Positions 32,266 to 34,916 of a DNA stretch of 34,916 nt are shown here, piece after piece; position 1 is the first letter of the stretch; each line of letters begins with the position of its first letter. The DNA comes from an uncultured Verrucomicrobiota bacterium (GTDB taxonomy: Bacteria > Verrucomicrobiota > Verrucomicrobiia > Limisphaerales > UBA9464): positions 1 to 34,916 of the forward strand of contig CAITXU010000135.1 of NCBI GenBank assembly GCA_903896505.1, written 5' to 3'. The notes beneath the pieces are model-generated. The model had not been told where the DNA came from, made no database searches, and saw only the letters and a program-made list of their open reading frames with translations. The position numbers and the translations under genes were made by a program.

Positions 32266-33029
32266 AACTCCGAGTTCTGATCGCCGATGACGAACCCCTT
32301 GCCCGTGAACGCCTACGCCGCCTGCTGGAGCGACAGAAGGACGTCACCGTCGTTGGGGAGTGCGGTGACGGCGTTTCCACGCTTGAATCCATCCGTCGGG
32401 ACCAGCCCCAGGTCGTCTTGCTGGACATTCAAATGCCAGAGCTGGATGGACTTGGGGTGGTTGAAGGCCTCGACGAAACCGTACGCCCTGCGATCATCTT
32501 CGTGACCGCTCACGACCGTTTTGCCGTCCGGGCCTTTGAGGTCCAGGCGATTGACTACCTCCTGAAGCCGGTGGACGAAAGCCGTCTGGCTGCGGCGTTG
32601 GAACGGGTCCGCGCCCGGTCTCTTTCCGGAAGCCAACCCGATTGGGCTCAACAATTGAACCATCTGATTGGCGAATTGCGCCCCGAGAACCGCCTCGGCG
32701 ATCGCCTTGCGGTCAAATCCGACGGCCGAGTGGTTTTCGTCAAAATCAGCGAACTCGACTGGATTGAAGCGTGCGACAACTACGTGGAGTTGCACGTGGG
32801 CACCGCGAGCCACCTCCTTCGGGAGACCCTCTCTCGCTTGAGTGAGCGCCTACCCTCTCAGCAGTTTCTGCGCATCAGCCGGTCAATCATCATCAACATG
32901 GATCGAGTCCGGGAACTGCAGCCGCTGTTCCACGGGGAATACTGCATCATCCTTCGGGACGGCACCAAGGTGACCCTGACCCGGACCTACCGCAATCAAC
33001 TACCCCGGCTGGGTGTTGGGACGGATTAG
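32262..33029 (+). CDS. LytTR-family response regulator
   Basis: A 255-residue regulator. The receiver domain (1-120) has the acidic pair D9/D10, phosphorylated D55 in VVLLDIQMPELDG, T82 and K102 in YLLKPVD. A LytTR DNA-binding domain (about 150-250) follows, with ISELDWIEACDNYVELHVGT, FLRISRSIIINMDRVRELQP and a late LRDGTKVTLTRTYRNQLPRL. Once phosphorylated by the kinase encoded immediately upstream (genes overlap by four bases) it should bind paired direct-repeat sites. Targets are unknown; the divergent CRTAC1 gene is the nearest candidate. A REP-like repeat begins four bases after its stop. Confidence 0.95.
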   Translation: MKLRVLIADDEPLARERLRRLLERQKDVTVVGECGDGVSTLESIRRDQPQVVLLDIQMPELDGLGVVEGLDETVRPAIIFVTAHDRFAVRAFEVQAIDYLLKPVDESRLAAALERVRARSLSGSQPDWAQQLNHLIGELRPENRLGDRLAVKSDGRVVFVKISELDWIEACDNYVELHVGTASHLLRETLSRLSERLPSQQFLRISRSIIINMDRVRELQPLFHGEYCIILRDGTKVTLTRTYRNQLPRLGVGTD

Positions 33030-33032
33030 CAG

Positions 33033-33074
33033 TCCTGGACTTTGCAAGCGGCTCCGGCGGAGCAGGCTCCAACG
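33033..33074 (+). repeat. REP-like repeat, copy 1
   Basis: A 42-bp sequence containing the short hairpin GCTCC-GGC-GGAGC. It matches positions 33848-33889 at 38 of 42 bases in the same orientation. It lies just after the response-regulator stop and before the second TA pair. The 142-base gap holding it contains no gene. Confidence 0.75.
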
Positions 33075-33134
33075 ATTGCCCCCGACGCCAGTGGCAAAGG
33101 CTGACTTCAGAAGCCGCGTGTCATCGACTTGGAA

Positions 33135-33172
33135 TTGACTCGGCCACCGATGCTGTAATATATTTACTTACA
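33135..33172 (+). promoter_or_regulatory. Promoter and palindromic operator of the second TA pair
   Basis: TTGACT (33135-33140) is followed by TATATT (33159-33164, spacing 18) or TAATAT (33156-33161, spacing 15). An inverted repeat TGTAA-N9-TTACA (33154-33172, 19 bp) covers the -10 and ends on the A of the antitoxin ATG. This geometry is the same as at the first TA pair, although the sequence is different. Autorepression by the antitoxin is inferred. Confidence 0.5.
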
Positions 33173-33396
33173 TGGCGTCATTGACCCTTCGAATCCCAGA
33201 CCTTCTGGAAAAGCAACTCGAAGCGGAAAGCAGAGAGCGTGGTATCTCGAAAAGCGATGTCGTTCGGGAAGCCCTTGAGCGCGACCTGAAGGTGCAGGGT
33301 TGGCGGAAGCTGCGCGAACAATTCCGTCCGCATCTGGAGCGTCGGGGTGTCTTTACCGAGGCCGATGTCCTGAAGCACCTTGGCGAAGAGCTGTGA
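33172..33396 (+). CDS. Antitoxin, ribbon-helix-helix (CopG-like) family
   Basis: A 74-residue protein. Residues 1-45, MASLTLRIPDLLEKQLEAES followed by RERGISKSDVVREALERDL, form a ribbon-helix-helix DNA-binding domain. The charged C-terminal part (46-74) would wrap the toxin. The start is the ATG at 33172, adjoining the operator palindrome. Its TGA overlaps the GTG start of the PIN toxin. It is unrelated in fold to the AbrB-type antitoxin of the other pair in this window. Confidence 0.9.
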   Translation: MASLTLRIPDLLEKQLEAESRERGISKSDVVREALERDLKVQGWRKLREQFRPHLERRGVFTEADVLKHLGEEL

Positions 33397-33797
33397 GAAT
33401 TCTCGTGGACTCATCGGTGCTCATCGCAGCCCTAGCTCGACCGGGGGTATGCACCGAGTTAGTCGACGAAGTCGCACGAGACCACACCCTGATTGTCTCC
33501 CGGTATGTCCTCGACGAGGTGGAACGAAAACTCCGGGAAAAATTCGGTTTATCCCGTTCCGAATCCTTGGAATTGATGCGAGGTGTCGAGCGGCAATGTG
33601 AGCCGGCGGAACCGGTTGATATTCCGGGGAATGCATGTCGAGATTCTGCGGACCTGCCGATCCTGGGCGCGGCGGTGGGCGGGTCTGCCGACCTGCTTGT
33701 GACCGTGGACAAGGACCTCTTGGCGCTCGGAACGTATCAAGGCATCCCGATCTTGAAGCCAGGTGAATTTTGGCGACGGACAGGCACGAGCAAATAG
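33393..33797 (+). CDS. PIN-domain toxin (COG1569-like VapC)
   Basis: A 134-residue PIN-domain protein. The first acid is in RILVDSSVLIAALARPG; then VSRYVLDEVERKLREKFGLS, a charged central region, and DSADLPILGAAVGGSADLLV with a late TVDKDLLALGTYQGIPILKP. This matches the putative toxin component, PIN family (COG1569) rather than classical VapC. The ribonuclease role is inferred. I used the GTG at 33393 that overlaps the antitoxin stop. REP-like copies flank the pair on both sides. Confidence 0.9.
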   Translation: MRILVDSSVLIAALARPGVCTELVDEVARDHTLIVSRYVLDEVERKLREKFGLSRSESLELMRGVERQCEPAEPVDIPGNACRDSADLPILGAAVGGSADLLVTVDKDLLALGTYQGIPILKPGEFWRRTGTSK

Positions 33798-33811
33798 CGG
33801 ATGGACACCAA

Positions 33812-34225
33812 TTACAATCCCGACAGACTGTCGGAACTGGAAAGCGCTCCTGGACGTTGCAAACGGCTCCGGCGGAGCATGCCCCAACGGTATCCACCCA
33901 CCACAACGGCGAACGCCGCAGCGCAGAAATAGAATCCGCGATGGTCATGCTCACGAATGAGCACTGCTTCCAGCGCCAAATCGGCGACGACCATGCCATG
34001 CCCGAAGGCATCCCAGCGGTTGACGAAATAGCCGGACCGCCCCCCCCAAGCCATCAACGACGACAGTGCGGCCACAACAAAAACGCCACTGGTCAGGATC
34101 AAAGGGCGGCTCAAGTGCATCCACAGCTGAAACGTGGCCAGATAGGCACCGAGGAACGTCCAACTGATCCACCACCGTTCCAATTCGGTGCCTGCCCGCA
34201 AAGGCTCAACCGTTTTGATATTCAT
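33812..34225 (-). CDS. Small hypothetical membrane protein
   Basis: A 137-residue protein with three to four hydrophobic segments: WWISWTFLGAYLATFQLWMH, LILTSGVFVVAALSSLMAWG, GMVVADLALEAVLI and YFCAAAFAVVVGGYRWGM. I do not recognise the family. The start is ATG 34225 (MNIKTVEPLRAGTELERWW). The last 20 or so codons are encoded by repeat DNA: the second REP-like copy (33848-33889) and a palindrome (33820-33834), so the C-terminal RRSRLQRPGALSSSDSLSGL is probably not ancestral. It faces the TA toxin gene, with 14 bases between stops. Confidence 0.6.
   Translation of the reverse strand: MNIKTVEPLRAGTELERWWISWTFLGAYLATFQLWMHLSRPLILTSGVFVVAALSSLMAWGGRSGYFVNRWDAFGHGMVVADLALEAVLIREHDHRGFYFCAAAFAVVVGGYRWGMLRRSRLQRPGALSSSDSLSGL
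33820..33834. repeat. Short perfect palindrome in the 3' end of the membrane-protein gene
   Basis: CCGACA-GAC-TGTCGG. It lies within the last codons of the minus-strand membrane-protein gene and 22 bases after the toxin stop, where it could act as a stem at the end of either transcript. Confidence 0.5.
33848..33889 (+). repeat. REP-like repeat, copy 2
   Basis: A direct copy (38 of 42 bases) of 33033-33074, including the GCTCC-GGC-GGAGC hairpin. Together the two copies enclose the whole second TA locus. It overlaps the 3' end of the membrane-protein gene on the other strand. Confidence 0.75.
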
Positions 34226-34669
34226 CCAGTACCCTTTCCCTTGATTTTGAACTCCGCAACCCACCGGCCACGGTAGTGAGTCGCTTCGACTCACACCACC
34301 TTACGCCCAAGCTCAAACTTTGGATGCCCGAAAAATCCGATCGTCGGATCGATTCCGACCCTCGATTCCATCTCCCACTGACTTATTATCAGCTGGTTAC
34401 GGGGATAGGTGGTCCTAGTGGACACCAAAACGGACACCAATTTGTCCGCTTAGTCAGTACACCGGTATTGCTGAGGCGAGCACTCCACGTGCACGCTCAC
34501 GGTTCGGAAATGCGTTGGCGGTCGGCGCCCTGGTCGAGTTGGGCTTGCGATTGAACGGATGGCGCGGACAAAATCGTCCGGAAGAGTTGGGTAACACCTT
34601 CCATTGTCGCATCTCGAAAATTTCCTCGCCACAGCTACACGGTCGCTTCCCGAAAATGGCATCGGCATC
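34226..34669. other. Gene-free stretch with short repeats
   Basis: About 440 bases without a credible gene; the open frames here have no recognisable protein character. It holds a perfect hairpin GTGAGTCG-CTT-CGACTCAC (34276-34294), a pair of GGACACCAA repeats (34420 and 34432), and a palindrome CGGACA-CCAATT-TGTCCG (34431-34448). The 11-mer GGACACCAATT also occurs at 33803-33813, on the other side of the membrane-protein gene. It probably contains repeat debris and the promoters of the flanking minus-strand genes' neighbours. Confidence 0.5.
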
Positions 34670-34916
34670 TTAGTCCGGAATCGGGAAGGAAACTACTTTG
34701 AGGCCGGGAATGTCTTTGAAATCCGTGAAATTGGCAGTCAACAGCGTCAGGTCGCGCTGCACCGCCTGGGCCGCGAGCCAAAGGTCTTGGACACGGAACG
34801 CGTGCCCTCTCCCTGCGGCGTGCAATTGAGCAGCCAGTTCGCCGAAGGTCTCGGCCGTTTCTCCGGTGATCCGGACCAATGGTTTCCTGCGAATGCGGCG
34901 AAGCATGGCAAGCGCG
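34670..34916 (-). CDS. PIN-domain protein, C-terminal part (partial, runs off the right edge)
   Basis: The frame is open to the window edge, so only about the last 80 residues are present. The ending RVQDLWLAAQAVQRDLTLLT followed by ANFTDFKDIPGLKVVSFP is the characteristic second half of VapC/FitB-type PIN toxins: the third acidic residue in QDLWLAAQA and the terminal TxNxxDFxxIPGL motif. The first catalytic Asp and any antitoxin gene would lie beyond the edge. An internal ATG at 34906 is not the likely start, because family members are about 130 residues. This is the third PIN protein in the window. Confidence 0.85.
   Translation of the reverse strand, partial: ALAMLRRIRRKPLVRITGETAETFGELAAQLHAAGRGHAFRVQDLWLAAQAVQRDLTLLTANFTDFKDIPGLKVVSFPIPD

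Noticed and set aside
34276..34554. 92-codon plus-strand frame right of the membrane-protein gene
   Set aside because: It starts within a hairpin, runs through short repeats and shows no protein-family features.

Overview
The window reads as a chromosomal segment of a Gram-negative bacterium of the PVC group, most likely a Verrucomicrobiota of the Pedosphaera/Limisphaera type. This is inferred from protein character, since no rRNA is present. The pointers are LPS genes (lpxB, a heptose-epimerase-like gene), a DksA-like protein that has lost most of its zinc cysteines, a chlamydial-OmcB-like DUF11 cell-envelope protein, a DXS with motif spellings I associate with this phylum, a CRTAC1/ASPIC-UnbV protein, few clear Shine-Dalgarno sequences and moderately high GC. 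Nothing indicates a phage or a large island. The mobile character is confined to three PIN-type toxin loci and short palindromic (REP-like) repeats.

Layout. 1-1.4 kb: DksA/TraR-like protein, then ribosomal proteins L33 and S18, closed by a hairpin terminator. 1.5-4.9 kb: a tightly overlapping zinc/manganese ABC importer operon (binding protein, ATPase, permease) ending in a Fur/Zur-family repressor and an S4-domain RNA-binding protein; a 21-bp palindrome upstream is a candidate Zur operator. 4.9-6.2 kb: secreted PQQ-type sugar dehydrogenase. 6.2-12.2 kb (minus): AsmA-like envelope protein, M20 dipeptidase, CobW/G3E GTPase, apparently one transcription unit. 12.3-16.4 kb (minus): sugar-nucleotide epimerase, MscS channel, OmcB-like protein with a strong terminator. 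16.6-20.8 kb (plus): YheT-like hydrolase, a VapBC pair inserted ahead of xseB, then dxs. 21.0-22.3 kb: sigma-70 factor. 22.3-23.5 kb (minus): lpxB. 23.7-27.0 kb (plus): a very large fusion protein. 27.3-28.9 kb (minus): serA. 29.2-31.0 kb (minus): CRTAC1 FG-GAP protein, divergent from a LytS/LytTR two-component pair (31.1-33.0 kb). 33.0-34.9 kb: an accessory zone with a second TA pair, REP repeats, a small membrane protein and the end of a third PIN protein.

The most remarkable gene is the fusion at 23.7-27.0 kb. One polypeptide carries the alpha and beta halves of a thiamine-diphosphate 2-oxoacid dehydrogenase (E1), a lipoyl-carrier domain with its acceptor lysine, and a complete ketoacyl-ACP-synthase-III domain (Cys-His-Asn triad), with no E2 acyltransferase domain. 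The order suggests a channelled route: a 2-oxo acid is decarboxylated, the acyl group is carried on the lipoyl arm and is handed to the KAS III cysteine for condensation with a malonyl thioester. That would prime branched-chain fatty acid or other ketide synthesis without free acyl-CoA. The route is inference; the domain order and active-site residues are visible in the sequence.

Second-tier observations are the matched 19-bp palindromes that end on the A of the antitoxin ATG in both complete TA loci, a pair of 42-bp repeats bracketing the second TA locus, and a palindrome-rich composite repeat between the fusion gene and serA.
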